Virus record (IMG/VR): IMGVR_UViG_3300034521_000392 | Coordinates: 1 to 49,000 of that record | Length of the DNA: 49,000 bases | Source of the DNA: a virus | Reading direction: 5' to 3' (one strand) | In this document: piece after piece, positions 30,324-37,880 of the stretch | Position numbering within the stretch: the stretch's first letter is position 1 | How the letters are laid out: every line of letters starts with the position of its first letter | The notes under the pieces: model-generated | The model's input: only the letters and a program-made list of their open reading frames with translations | What the model was told of the DNA's origin: nothing | Database searches by the model: none | Made by a program: the position numbers and the translations under genes

Positions 30324-31162
30324 CACTTATCCCCTTCTGACAGTTTTTGCATAGCTCCGGCGTAACGCTGCATTCCATGTTCAAGCGCTGACTTCACCTC
30401 CTGTTGAGGTGCTGCTGGATATGCGCTACCAACCTGCCCTGGCTCGTTACTGCCGGTGCAAGCGTTGTTATGGTCATTTGCATGAGGGCAGCGCTTGTTG
30501 CCGCATTCTGGGCAGACGACAAAACGCATGTCACTCATCGTCACCGGTCGGCAAATTCGACACCAACAATCCGGAGTTACCGGAGAGTTGCCAGACTGGA
30601 GAATAGATTTCAGCGCTGCCCTTGGCATTGCCGACCAGGCAAGAAATACGTCTGGCCTGTCGACATCTTCTGTCGGGAGAGTGTTTTCGATTTCGTCCAG
30701 CGCATCACTTAGCTTCTGAAATGCGTCGTCTGGAACAACGTGGCACTCTTCGCCATCAACCTCTTGCTGACAGCTATCATCTGCGAGTTCGAATGCGGCC
30801 CCGCAAACATTGAGCAGCATTTCAATAACGCGACGGTGTTCTGCTGTTACGTAATTCTCCGGCACTACCTGCGCTGGCGGGGCAGTGTAGAGTGGTATCA
30901 CTTTGACGCCATCCCAAGCCAAATCCCTTGCTCGCTCCTCATCATTGGTAACATGCCATTGATTTAGGTGGAACCATCGCCACGCCATAGGCTCAGCATC
31001 AAACGCCGCAATAGCCACATCAATCACCTTCACTGCATCAGCCATTGCGTAGCCGAGATTACCGCCGTCGCTTTGAGCTGATGCTTTGCTGAGAATTCCG
31101 TGTATCTGGTGCAGGCGCTCGAGTGATACAGGACCGTGCGCCGGGTGGTTGTTAGTTGTCAT
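30323..31162 (-). CDS. Modular early protein, Ea22/Ead-like
   Basis: A 279-residue protein built of modules seen in lambdoid accessory proteins. The N-terminus is SLERLHQIHGILSKASAQSD; the middle has PMAWRWFHLNQWHV, a motif of these families; the C-terminus has a zinc-rich CWCRICRP ... CPECGNKRCP segment and CTGSNEPGQVGSAYP. Ea22-like proteins vary strongly by recombination and most lack a known role. It starts an early unit with five small neighbours. No catalytic site is visible. Confidence 0.65.
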   Translation of the reverse strand: MTTNNHPAHGPVSLERLHQIHGILSKASAQSDGGNLGYAMADAVKVIDVAIAAFDAEPMAWRWFHLNQWHVTNDEERARDLAWDGVKVIPLYTAPPAQVVPENYVTAEHRRVIEMLLNVCGAAFELADDSCQQEVDGEECHVVPDDAFQKLSDALDEIENTLPTEDVDRPDVFLAWSAMPRAALKSILQSGNSPVTPDCWCRICRPVTMSDMRFVVCPECGNKRCPHANDHNNACTGSNEPGQVGSAYPAAPQQEVKSALEHGMQRYAGAMQKLSEGDK

Positions 31163-31165
31163 GGG

Positions 31166-31384
31166 TTAGTCCTCCCTGTACGGATTTAATTTGTTGTGCA
31201 GTTTGTTAAATGGCCTCCATACGATGGAGCTATACCACTCAGCTATTTTTTCTGCCTGTTCTCCTGCTAACCAGATGAGGACTATCGGTGATATTGGAAT
31301 CATTAAAATAAGAAAGAGAAAGAAAAATAGCCCCTCTTTAACACGGCTTTGGCGCGGATAATTCTTCCTGAATATTTTTGTCAT
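31166..31384 (-). CDS. Small membrane protein
   Basis: A 72-residue protein (MTKIFRKNYPRQSRVKEGLF) with one strongly hydrophobic segment, residues 19-40 (LFFFLFLILMIPISPIVLIW), and a basic N-terminus, so the N-terminus probably stays inside. GGAG precedes the ATG and the start lies one base after the previous stop. No family recognised. Among the small early genes it could be a host-membrane effector; unproven. Confidence 0.6.
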   Translation of the reverse strand: MTKIFRKNYPRQSRVKEGLFFFLFLILMIPISPIVLIWLAGEQAEKIAEWYSSIVWRPFNKLHNKLNPYRED

Positions 31385-31385
31385 C

Positions 31386-31850
31386 TCACTCCACCTTCAC
31401 GCCAATGCCAGCGGCAGGATTATCTAATCCAGTACCCATGCAGTGCTCACAAGCGCCACCAGGCAAACCAGAGTAAGAGCCGTCTGAGCAGTAACGGCAT
31501 GGCTCGCCTTCGTTTTTAGTGCTCACTTTTGGCATGAGGCTGGATGTTGACGCGTCGATATAGGAATCAGATATGTCGGCATCGCGTCCATCGAATACAT
31601 AGCAACTCTGCGAAATGAATACCTCCAGCTCTGCTATGCGCTCTTCATAGCGAGCACCAACCGATACGGCTTTATGGAAGGCTTCGCACCACTTTGACGA
31701 TTGCGCCTGCGTCTTCTCCAGCTCATCCAGCAGCGCCAGCACAGCTTCCGGGCTTGCTTCATCCTGCCAGGCGTCAGAGGTATCACTGACAGAGCGGAGC
31801 ATGATTTCTTCCTGCGCCGCTTCACGCAGAGCCTGTTTGTTGATTGTCAT
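31386..31850 (-). CDS. Modular Ead/Ea22-like protein with zinc knuckle
   Basis: A 154-residue protein with the common opening MTINKQALREAAQEEIML of Ead-type proteins, a helical middle (LLDELEKTQAQSSKWCEAFH) and a C-terminal zinc knuckle CRYCSDG ... CEHCMGTG. Several proteins here share N-terminal modules, consistent with recombination among cassettes. The start overlaps the upstream stop by four bases. Function unknown. Confidence 0.65.
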   Translation of the reverse strand: MTINKQALREAAQEEIMLRSVSDTSDAWQDEASPEAVLALLDELEKTQAQSSKWCEAFHKAVSVGARYEERIAELEVFISQSCYVFDGRDADISDSYIDASTSSLMPKVSTKNEGEPCRYCSDGSYSGLPGGACEHCMGTGLDNPAAGIGVKVE

Positions 31851-32059
31851 TGGGCTGTCTCCCAGCAGATTTGAACCGCATAACTGCTTTTAACTCGCTT
31901 CACTGCACCGAGAGCCTCAAGCTTTTTCAGGCGGCGCAGTACATACGCTGTCTTGATGCCCTTGTATTTATCGCGTAACCAGTGAGTGACCACATAGGTC
32001 ATGCAATTGCCATGGTCACGAAGCACCTGGATGATTTCTTCATCGGTTGGCTTGCTCAT
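31847..32059 (-). CDS. Small winged-helix protein
   Basis: A 70-residue protein (MSKPTDEEIIQVLRDHGNCM). The pattern of three helices and a wing (YVVTHWLRDKYKGIKTAYVL, RRLKKLEALGAVKRVKSSYA) fits a winged helix-turn-helix domain of the FaeA or DNA-binding type. It could regulate local early genes. It overlaps the next gene by four bases and the previous by four. DNA binding is inferred from the pattern only. Confidence 0.65.
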   Translation of the reverse strand: MSKPTDEEIIQVLRDHGNCMTYVVTHWLRDKYKGIKTAYVLRRLKKLEALGAVKRVKSSYAVQICWETAQ

Positions 32060-32256
32060 AGCGCGGCTCCTTCAGTCTTCATGGGTATGAAACGTGATGG
32101 CGACCAGTCGCAATATGTATCCGTTTCTGTGTGTCCGAACATGGCTTTACAGCGCCGGATGTGATGGCAGTTACCGCACATAGCGCCAGCAGGTAAACGC
32201 ATCTTGTCAGGGTCAGCGGGGTCATAGTTCAGCGCCTGTTTGTTGAGTCCTGTCAT
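32056..32256 (-). CDS. Small cysteine-rich protein
   Basis: A 66-residue protein (MTGLNKQALNYDPADPDKMR). CGNCHHIRRC (residues 27-36) and a later Cys make a likely zinc site (CxxC-x5-C ... C). It is common as a short hypothetical gene in lambdoid nin-proximal regions. It is coupled to both neighbours by four-base overlaps. Role unknown. Confidence 0.6.
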   Translation of the reverse strand: MTGLNKQALNYDPADPDKMRLPAGAMCGNCHHIRRCKAMFGHTETDTYCDWSPSRFIPMKTEGAAL

Positions 32257-32540
32257 TGCTCTTTTTCTCCCGACATAATGGTGAAAGCAGAAAAAAGAGG
32301 ATTACCGCGAATTACCGATGTGGCCTCTGCGAACTCTCTGATGTGCCGCCCTTCAAATGTCAGCATTGTAGTGCAGCAGCCGCGCCCCTTTTCCTCGCAA
32401 TTCTCATAAGCGAATGACGCCACCATCAGCATGTTGTGCTCATTGCAGATAGCGATTATTTGTGTCATTGACGGGCTAATTTTCTCGTCGTAGACGCTTT
32501 CAAGGTTGTAGTAAACCGGAACTGTGTTGAGTGCTGTCAT
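32253..32540 (-). CDS. Small phage protein of unknown function
   Basis: A 95-residue protein starting ATG 32540 (MTALNTVPVYYNLESVYDEK), with GGAGG upstream. It is alpha/beta in pattern: QIIAICNEHNMLMVASFAYE, then a CCTTMLTF strand and FEGRHIREFAEATSVI. The start overlaps the upstream stop by four bases. Similar proteins are common in enterobacterial prophages as hypothetical genes. No catalytic motif is evident. Confidence 0.6.
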   Translation of the reverse strand: MTALNTVPVYYNLESVYDEKISPSMTQIIAICNEHNMLMVASFAYENCEEKGRGCCTTMLTFEGRHIREFAEATSVIRGNPLFSAFTIMSGEKEQ

Positions 32541-33028
32541 TGGGCTGCCTCCAGTTTCGATTTTCGCAGCGCTTCTTTGTAGCTGGCCTTCGCTGCTTTT
32601 TTGGTGTCGCACCACTCACCTTCAACATCACGTCGTGGATAGCCATAAGCCGCGTCGTATGAGCAGCGAAACATTCGGCATTTTCCATCACGGCTGTATT
32701 CGACTTCAGGCAGTCGATATCCCAACAACCATTCACTGAAGGGCTGGCAGCTATCAGCATCAAGATATTCTTCGTATCGAGTGCGTTTCTTTGGCTCTGG
32801 CAGTGCAGAAATTGCCGTTGCTTCACCTTTTTCTGTGACGTGATAAAGCATTCCGCCGCCTACGAAATCAGGCGCAGGACGGGAGGTGGCTAAACCATCA
32901 GATACCAGTTCTTCCCACTTCTCGTTATCCGTATGCCCTTCGCCTGCGAGGAAATAATTACGGTATGGCGTGCGGTTCCGCTCATTGATGCCCAGCGCAT
33001 GCTGCATGAGTTCAATTCCAGTGCTCAT
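32537..33028 (-). CDS. Hypothetical protein with winged-helix-like N-terminus
   Basis: A 163-residue protein (MSTGIELMQHALGINERNRT). The first 80 residues (KWEELVSDGLATSRPAP, GGGMLYHVTEKGEATAISAL) have the look of a winged-helix domain with a final wing. The second half is rich in Tyr and Arg (YSRDGKCRMFRCSYDAAYGY). It occurs in lambdoid early operons. It overlaps both neighbours by four bases. Function unknown; DNA binding is possible. Confidence 0.6.
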   Translation of the reverse strand: MSTGIELMQHALGINERNRTPYRNYFLAGEGHTDNEKWEELVSDGLATSRPAPDFVGGGMLYHVTEKGEATAISALPEPKKRTRYEEYLDADSCQPFSEWLLGYRLPEVEYSRDGKCRMFRCSYDAAYGYPRRDVEGEWCDTKKAAKASYKEALRKSKLEAAQ

Positions 33029-33573
33029 TTGGCCTCCTGGCGAATCTCATCAGCAAACATCTGAGCGCGGTAGGCTTCACCCTCGAGAGCATCAGCAGCA
33101 CGTAAATCATCACGTTCTCTAGCAATTCTTGCAGCAGTTTTGCGGCGCAATACCAAAGCTTCCACACCCTGCGCCCGCACTTCAGCCAGGAAAGCGTCGG
33201 TGGATGTGGTTTTGATTCGATTAATAATTGCGACCATCCCGGCCCTCAGTGATTCATCTTCAGTTGCGCCATTTTGTGTGGCAACCTCAGATGCCTCGTA
33301 ACCGTAATCACTCTGTAACAGCCAGTTTTCTGGATTTTTAAGCGATGCATTATCCACCGCCAGCGCCCTGCACTTGCTCTCGGCGTTAGCGAGCTGTACT
33401 GCCATGTCTGTGAGTTTTTGCTCTGCTGCACCTTCTGCTGCCAGAAATGCTTTGTATGCCAAGTGAATACCAAATTGTGCATAGCAATTACGCCGCTCAT
33501 CCCATTCGAAATCACTTCCGTGAAACCACTGTTCAGCAGTCATCCAAGCTTCAAATTTTTCTCTGCTAGTCAT
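33025..33573 (-). CDS. Ead/Ea22-like modular protein
   Basis: A 182-residue mostly helical protein (MTSREKFEAWMTAEQWFHGS). The REKFEAWM opening and FGIHLAYKAFLAAEGA are common N-terminal modules of Ead-like proteins. A C-terminal helix-rich part has AEVRAQGVEALVLRRKTAAR and many Glu and Arg residues. It may be a coiled coil. It overlaps the next gene by four bases. Role unknown. Confidence 0.6.
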   Translation of the reverse strand: MTSREKFEAWMTAEQWFHGSDFEWDERRNCYAQFGIHLAYKAFLAAEGAAEQKLTDMAVQLANAESKCRALAVDNASLKNPENWLLQSDYGYEASEVATQNGATEDESLRAGMVAIINRIKTTSTDAFLAEVRAQGVEALVLRRKTAARIARERDDLRAADALEGEAYRAQMFADEIRQEAK

Positions 33574-33587
33574 AATCCTACCCTCAT

Positions 33588-33611
33588 AAAAAAGGCCCGC
33601 GATGCGAGCCT
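33588..33611 (-). terminator. Terminator after gene 33613-33879
   Basis: On the minus strand AGGCTCGC, ATC loop, GCGGGCCT-like arm, then a T run (TTTTTT). It lies next to the 33613 stop and before the Ead-like gene. Confidence 0.75.
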
Positions 33612-33612
33612 G

Positions 33613-33879
33613 TTAATCTGCTTTCAGTTCCGAGATGGAAAATTTCATCTCTTCCAGTTTCTTTCTCTGCTTCTCAATGGATTTAATTTTTGCTAGTCGT
33701 CGACGTTCACAATCTGCAATCGCCTCTCCCTCGCTCAGCCAGAAATCTTTACCGTGTGCGTTGGCCAGGTATCCATTTACCTTGTACGATGCCATTGATC
33801 CGTTATAGAGAATCTCCGCTTCAACGGAGAAAGGACCATCCGTTAGCGCATATTTCGTTACGAATACCTTTGTCACCAT
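33613..33879 (-). CDS. Small hypothetical early protein
   Basis: An 88-residue protein (MVTKVFVTKYALTDGPFSVE). The first half is beta-rich (EILYNGSMASYKVNGYLANA) and the second is a basic coiled-coil helix (RRLAKIKSIEKQRKKLEEMK). GGAGG precedes the start closely; the adjacent GTG is an alternative start one codon in. It stands alone between two terminators, so its expression needs antitermination or a separate promoter. Function unknown. Confidence 0.6.
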   Translation of the reverse strand: MVTKVFVTKYALTDGPFSVEAEILYNGSMASYKVNGYLANAHGKDFWLSEGEAIADCERRRLAKIKSIEKQRKKLEEMKFSISELKAD

Positions 33880-33892
33880 TTCCTCCGGGCAT

Positions 33893-33915
33893 AAAAAAGG
33901 CCGACTATCACGGCC
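33893..33915 (-). terminator. Terminator between small early genes
   Basis: On the minus strand GGCCG, loop TGATAGT, CGGCC, then six T. It lies between the 33961 gene stop and the 33879 start. Confidence 0.78.
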
Positions 33916-33960
33916 ACGCTTGCTGATAACTCTGCTATGTAGGCTTCAGTCATGTCAGAT

Positions 33961-34155
33961 TTACCTGATGTAATTCCATCCGAATTTGATGATTGCTATC
34001 GGTGCGACGGCAACCAGAAACCACATGAATACGCTTGCTAAGAAGTAGCCAAAAGCATCTTTCCCTTCGGTTACTCCGCGCATGAAAGCCTGTAGAACAA
34101 TAACGAACCACAGCAGCATCCAGAGAACGCCAATAATTTTTGCGATTATCAACAT
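33961..34155 (-). CDS. Small membrane protein
   Basis: A 64-residue protein (MLIIAKIIGVLWMLLWFVIV) with two hydrophobic segments at 1-24 and 36-58 and a short charged loop (RGVTEGKDAFG). The start overlaps the preceding gene's stop region (seven bases). It could be a small exclusion or regulatory membrane protein, but nothing in the sequence shows which. It is followed by a terminator. Confidence 0.6.
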   Translation of the reverse strand: MLIIAKIIGVLWMLLWFVIVLQAFMRGVTEGKDAFGYFLASVFMWFLVAVAPIAIIKFGWNYIR

Positions 34156-34607
34156 GACGCCATGACCTCTCTCAGTGCATTGTTGATGAATGCAGTCAGA
34201 TGATTAGCGCAGCCAAATACAAACGGTGCTGATTTGCTGTATACCCACAACTTGCGCTGACCATGCCATTCCCTGTGCAATTCGCCCTGCTTATTCAGCG
34301 AAATCAGAATCTGCGTTACAGTTGTTTTGTCCAGGCCAGTAATGTCAGAAACCTCGCCAGACGTTGCGCTACTGCCATCTTCGAAATAATCCAGAACTGC
34401 TTTCACTCGCTGGTTATGTAAATCGGTAAGCCGGTAATGATTAACCTTGTTGGTGACGCTGTGGATTTCTAACTGGCCTGATTCGAGAAGGTCGCGTACA
34501 ACCTGATTGATACGGTTAACTGGTAATTTGGTTACTGCGATGAGTTCTTTCTTTGATGCCGGCTTGTGTGTTTCAAGGTAAGTGATGATTTTGTCTTTAG
34601 CGTTCAT
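34149..34607 (-). CDS. Winged-helix DNA-binding protein after helicase
   Basis: A 152-residue protein (MNAKDKIITYLETHKPASKK). It contains two winged-helix-like repeats: KKELIAVTKLPVNRINQVVR near 20-40 and a second near 80-110 (SGEVSDITGLDKTTVTQILI). A third region ends NHLTAFINNALREVMASC. It resembles replication-region regulators and may help load the helicase, by analogy with lambda P, which also lies at this place. P function is a guess. It starts at the helicase stop (overlap one base). Confidence 0.6.
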   Translation of the reverse strand: MNAKDKIITYLETHKPASKKELIAVTKLPVNRINQVVRDLLESGQLEIHSVTNKVNHYRLTDLHNQRVKAVLDYFEDGSSATSGEVSDITGLDKTTVTQILISLNKQGELHREWHGQRKLWVYSKSAPFVFGCANHLTAFINNALREVMASC

Positions 34608-36040
34608 CAGAAGCCACCTTTCTGTTTCGGTTTGGTTTCTCGTCCGCGCCTTGTTGCAACTGCGGATTGCTGGTCTGTGTCGTAGATAGCGCCGTTGTAT
34701 TGGTTGCAGTAGACGGTGCCGGTATTTCCATGACGGTTTAGCCTCAGGATTAACTCGGTTTCACCTGCCGGAACGCTGTCATCAAATGCGCCTTCTCGGT
34801 GAATACCTACCCAGTAATCACAATCCTGCTCAATCTGGCCGGTGTCGCGGGAATCGCTTGGTAAAGGGCGCTTGTTGACGCGCTTCTCAAGTTCACGGTT
34901 TAGCTGAGTCAGCAGCACAACGACGCAACCAAGCTCTTTGGCGAGGTTCTTGAGGCCTTTGGTGATCATCCCGTATGCAAGGTCGTTACGATCGGCTTTC
35001 TCGGCGGTCATGAGCGTCAGGTAATCCACAAGAATCATCCCGACAACGCCTTTCTCTCGCTTGATTCGGCGGCTTTCGCTAACGATGTGCGCCAGTGATA
35101 ACCCGGGCGTGTCGTCGATGTAGAGCATGTCTATTTCACTGAGCCTCCCGGCGGTAGCCATGGCTTTCTTGAAATCACCGTCATAATCGCCCTGGTATTG
35201 ATCGTCAGCGTCGTCTGTTACCGGCATGTAGAAAATGCTAGGGTTAACGCCTGACTTCTGACCGACAAGCTTTTCCAGAATCTGATCGCCTGGCATTTCA
35301 AGGCTGAACATCAAAGCTGGTTTACGCTCTCTGACGGCGCAGTTGATAGCCATCTGACCGTAAAGCGTGGTCTTACCCATCTTCGGACGTGCACCAATGA
35401 CGAAGAGTGAGCCTTTCACCAGGCCTTTCGGAGCAAGCATTCGGTCAAGTGATGGTATGCCGGTACTCATACCTCGCTGCTCTCCTGACGGGTCGAAGCG
35501 TTTTTCCAGATCCGTTACCCAGTCATCCATGACATCGCCAAATGAGCGAAGCCCTCTACGGCTACCGGTCTTTGAATGGTCAGTCAGTTGGGTAAATATG
35601 CTCTGGATGGCTTCGTACTTCTCCGTAGCGCTCATGCCGTTTCTGGCGTAGAGCAATTCGGTAGCCTCGTTCATGCGCTGGATGCCGTAACGCTCCATGG
35701 CTGATTCACGAACCGATGCGGCGTAAGCAACTATGTTTGCGGCGCTTGGTGTGTTCTTGGCGATCTGAGCTATGTAAGCGAAACCACCTACCTGCTCGGT
35801 AAGTCCCTTGCTTTCCAGTGAATCGAAAACCGTCAGGCCATCTACCGGCTTGTTGTCGCGGAACATCTGACGCATTTCAGCGAAGAGAATCTGGTGTGCC
35901 CTGTTGTAAAACGACTCTGGCTTAAGCATTGCCAGAACTCTCTGGACTCGCTCACTGCTGTCGTCATCCAGTAACAGTCCACCGATAACGCTTTGTTCTG
36001 CTTCTGGGTTGTGAGGAACGGTTATCATCTCAGAGGTCAT
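34607..36040 (-). CDS. DnaB-type replicative helicase
   Basis: A 477-residue protein starting at ATG 36040 (MTSEMITVPHNPEAEQSVIG), preceded by GAGG. The N-terminal DnaB domain (HNPEAEQSVIGGLLLD) and the C-terminal RecA-like motor with Walker A GARPKMGKT (216-224), MILVDYLTLM and VVLLTQLNRELE are complete. It resembles P22 gene 12 rather than lambda P: the phage brings its own helicase. It follows the O-like gene with an eleven-base overlap. The C-terminal tail is basic (KPKQKGGF). Confidence 0.93.
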   Translation of the reverse strand: MTSEMITVPHNPEAEQSVIGGLLLDDDSSERVQRVLAMLKPESFYNRAHQILFAEMRQMFRDNKPVDGLTVFDSLESKGLTEQVGGFAYIAQIAKNTPSAANIVAYAASVRESAMERYGIQRMNEATELLYARNGMSATEKYEAIQSIFTQLTDHSKTGSRRGLRSFGDVMDDWVTDLEKRFDPSGEQRGMSTGIPSLDRMLAPKGLVKGSLFVIGARPKMGKTTLYGQMAINCAVRERKPALMFSLEMPGDQILEKLVGQKSGVNPSIFYMPVTDDADDQYQGDYDGDFKKAMATAGRLSEIDMLYIDDTPGLSLAHIVSESRRIKREKGVVGMILVDYLTLMTAEKADRNDLAYGMITKGLKNLAKELGCVVVLLTQLNRELEKRVNKRPLPSDSRDTGQIEQDCDYWVGIHREGAFDDSVPAGETELILRLNRHGNTGTVYCNQYNGAIYDTDQQSAVATRRGRETKPKQKGGF

Positions 36041-36929
36041 CGCATGCTCCCTCTCGCGTCTTGGCGTAAACATCAACATTCAGGAAGAACTCAAGGGACT
36101 TTTTACGCCATGTCTTTCCTGTTCGCTGGTCTGGTCTGTTTTCCAGCATCCAGCGGCAGTTGGTGGCGATGTAATTCAGATAAACTTCCCAGTCGTTCAA
36201 GGTGAACGCATGTCCGTCCAGTTGTCGGGTGACTTTGCTGGCTTTCTGCCAGAACGTTCGGATCAGGTTTCTTCGCTTGTCAGTCAGGATATTTATTCCC
36301 TGAGCTTCAGGAAGAATCTTGCGGTATACATCGACCACCTGCTCACAACTGAGAGACGGTTTTTTCTGGTCTGGAATCTCTGAGGAAGATGCACTCTCTC
36401 TTACGTTAGTAAGAGAGTTATTAGTTATATTATTGTTTATGGACAACTGTTGGACATTCGTTGGACAGATACCCTGCTCAGGCCTTTCCGGATGCGGTGT
36501 TGCGTTGGACAACTGTTGGACATTCGTTGGACAATTTTGAGCCTGAAAATCGTCATATTTGCATATGGTTATCAGGCTAAATTTCCTCTCTTTCGACTCA
36601 GTTTTAATCATCCCTTTTGACTCAAAGGTTCTTAGTAAACTTCTAACCTTGTTGTCCGGAATAAAGGTTTCCATGACAAGAGTTGGACGTCCTGTGATCA
36701 TCTGACCACGACCAACAATCATCTCACCGATATCAGTCATTACTACGGTATCTGCATGGTTAGCCTTGAGGATCAGGTGAAGCCATAAGTGGACGGCCTG
36801 AGAGTCCTTATAGAGCTTGCTATCCATGAACTGGCGGTGCAGATAGACAAAGCCCATATTTGCCGCCCCACTGTTCTGTACAGGCTTCTGAGTAGGCCTG
36901 TAGTCTGCTAATTGCTTAACGACGCCCAT
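36030..36929 (-). CDS. O: Replication initiator, O-like
   Basis: A 299-residue protein (MGVVKQLADYRPTQKPVQNS). The N-terminal domain is a winged helix (AVHLWLHLILKANHADTVVM, KVRSLLRTFESKGMIKTESK). A low-complexity middle holds CPTNVQQLS twice, encoded by DNA iterons. The C-terminal domain (FTLNDWEVYLNYIATNCRWM) would contact the helicase. Like lambda O, the gene contains its own origin. It is translated from ATG 36929, just inside a small upstream gene. Confidence 0.85.
   Translation of the reverse strand: MGVVKQLADYRPTQKPVQNSGAANMGFVYLHRQFMDSKLYKDSQAVHLWLHLILKANHADTVVMTDIGEMIVGRGQMITGRPTLVMETFIPDNKVRSLLRTFESKGMIKTESKERKFSLITICKYDDFQAQNCPTNVQQLSNATPHPERPEQGICPTNVQQLSINNNITNNSLTNVRESASSSEIPDQKKPSLSCEQVVDVYRKILPEAQGINILTDKRRNLIRTFWQKASKVTRQLDGHAFTLNDWEVYLNYIATNCRWMLENRPDQRTGKTWRKKSLEFFLNVDVYAKTREGACDDL
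36396..36533. other. Replication origin: phased iterons, AT-rich stretch, palindrome
   Basis: Six TGGACA units lie at 36440, 36451, 36462, 36506, 36517 and 36528, all in 11-bp phase. They form two copies of a 28-base direct repeat 66 bases apart. Next to them is an AT-rich run (36419-36439) and an inverted repeat CTCTCTTAC-GTTA-GTAAGAGAG (36396-36417). This is the lambda ori layout inside the O gene. Confidence 0.75.
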
Positions 36930-37080
36930 GCTTCACCCCTGCCTTAGCCATTGCGATACGAATAACGCCAACAAGACGCTCTGCGAACGCCTTATTTTTA
37001 GAAGCAGCAACGACCAAACCATCTGGTGAATCAGGGTGTCGAATCTCTTCTTTTTCCTGGTACTTTTTGCGTTTAGCCAT
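36916..37080 (-). CDS. Small protein between cII and O
   Basis: A 54-residue basic protein (MAKRKKYQEKEEIRHPDSPD). ATG 37080 has AGGAG upstream; the stop lies 14 bases inside the O start. The helical C-terminal part (AFAERLVGVIRIAMAKAGVK) has the look of a small dimerising helix. It is unrecognised. The basic start could bind nucleic acid. It lies in the pR operon where several lambdoid phages have a short gene. Confidence 0.6.
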   Translation of the reverse strand: MAKRKKYQEKEEIRHPDSPDGLVVAASKNKAFAERLVGVIRIAMAKAGVKHGRR

Positions 37081-37103
37081 TAAAATGACTCCTGTAAATT
37101 GCT

Positions 37104-37403
37104 TTAAAAATCCATCGTGATTTGGTCTGATCGCTCGGTTGCCGCCGGGCGATTTTTCTTTGTGAGCACCGCAGCTACTTCTCTTGCCAACCGCGCCATA
37201 TCGTCATCAACGACACCCCACTCAAGAACTGCCAACAGCATTGCCATCTTCGGCAGCCACGTTTCTTTCCAGCGGGTTATCTGTGCTTTATCGACGCCGA
37301 TCTCTTTAGCTACGTTATTGCCACCTTTCATAGCGATACGGTTAAGCAACCAGGACTCAATGCGACGGGCATTGACCTTGTTGCGGTTAATTGAGTTTTC
37401 CAT
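37104..37403 (-). CDS. cII: CII transcriptional activator
   Basis: A 99-residue protein starting at ATG 37403 (MENSINRNKVNARRIESWLL). It is clearly lambda CII-like: VAKEIGVDKAQITRWKETWL is the DNA-binding helix, and MLLAVLEWGVVDDDMARLAR is nearly identical to lambda. The final RPAATERSDQI matches too. CII activates the repressor promoter pRE and decides lysogeny. The pRE candidate overlaps its first codons. AAGGAA lies before the start. Confidence 0.96.
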   Translation of the reverse strand: MENSINRNKVNARRIESWLLNRIAMKGGNNVAKEIGVDKAQITRWKETWLPKMAMLLAVLEWGVVDDDMARLAREVAAVLTKKNRPAATERSDQITMDF

Positions 37404-37412
37404 TTGTAATAA
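37381..37412 (+). promoter_or_regulatory. CII-dependent promoter pRE
   Basis: TTGC (37381), six bases, TTGA (37391) matches the CII site TTGC-N6-TTGC at seven of eight bases. TAATAA (37407-37412) is the -10. It overlaps codons near the cII start, exactly as in lambda, and would make antisense RNA over cro and the cI message. Confidence 0.7.
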
Positions 37413-37544
37413 TTCCTTTGGTGTTAAATAGTTAATTGATAAATCGTTTGTTCTTTTTATCGTGCACCATTGACAGTCATCCATGACCACGCCGGGCACC
37501 CGACCATATACCGGGCCGTTCGGTAATATTTTTAAAGAGATTTT

Positions 37545-37763
37545 TTAGGCAGTAAAAATGCCTGGATACAGCACTTCCTTTGACAGACCGGTCGCTTCTT
37601 CGTATTTGCGCATCTTGGTAACCGGGAGGCTTCCGCCTCGCTTTTTAAGCATGTTGATGGCCTGAGGAGTAACCCCTACCTTTTCGGCTAGGATTTTCTG
37701 AGAACCACCAACAGCACTGATAGCCATGTCAAGAGGAGTAACAGTCTTCGGTTTGTTGATCAT
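37545..37763 (-). CDS. cro: Cro-like repressor
   Basis: A 72-residue helix-turn-helix protein (MINKPKTVTPLDMAISAVGG). The HTH is SQKILAEKVGVTPQAINMLK. A YdaS-like or P22 Cro-like pattern fits: short, basic and with a C-terminal KEVLYPGIF tail. It is the first gene of the pR operon, with GGAG six bases before the ATG and the right operators directly upstream. Cro represses cI and the early promoters. Confidence 0.9.
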   Translation of the reverse strand: MINKPKTVTPLDMAISAVGGSQKILAEKVGVTPQAINMLKKRGGSLPVTKMRKYEEATGLSKEVLYPGIFTA

Positions 37764-37781
37764 GTCTTACTCCAGTTAACG

Positions 37782-37858
37782 TTAATCAACACCATGTTAA
37801 TTCATGACGTGGATTAAATCAACATCATGATGATGGAAAAAATACACATCATGTTTAC
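37782..37858. promoter_or_regulatory. Right operator region with pR
   Basis: Operator-like 17-mers with half-sites ATCAACA and TGTTNAT lie at 37785-37801, 37818-37834 and 37842-37858; a weaker overlapping one lies at 37798-37814. pR on the minus strand reads TTGATT, 17 bases, TAACAT. The same motif occurs at pL. CI and Cro would bind here. Confidence 0.75.
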
Positions 37859-37880
37859 CATGGAGGGAAGCGGAGGTTTT

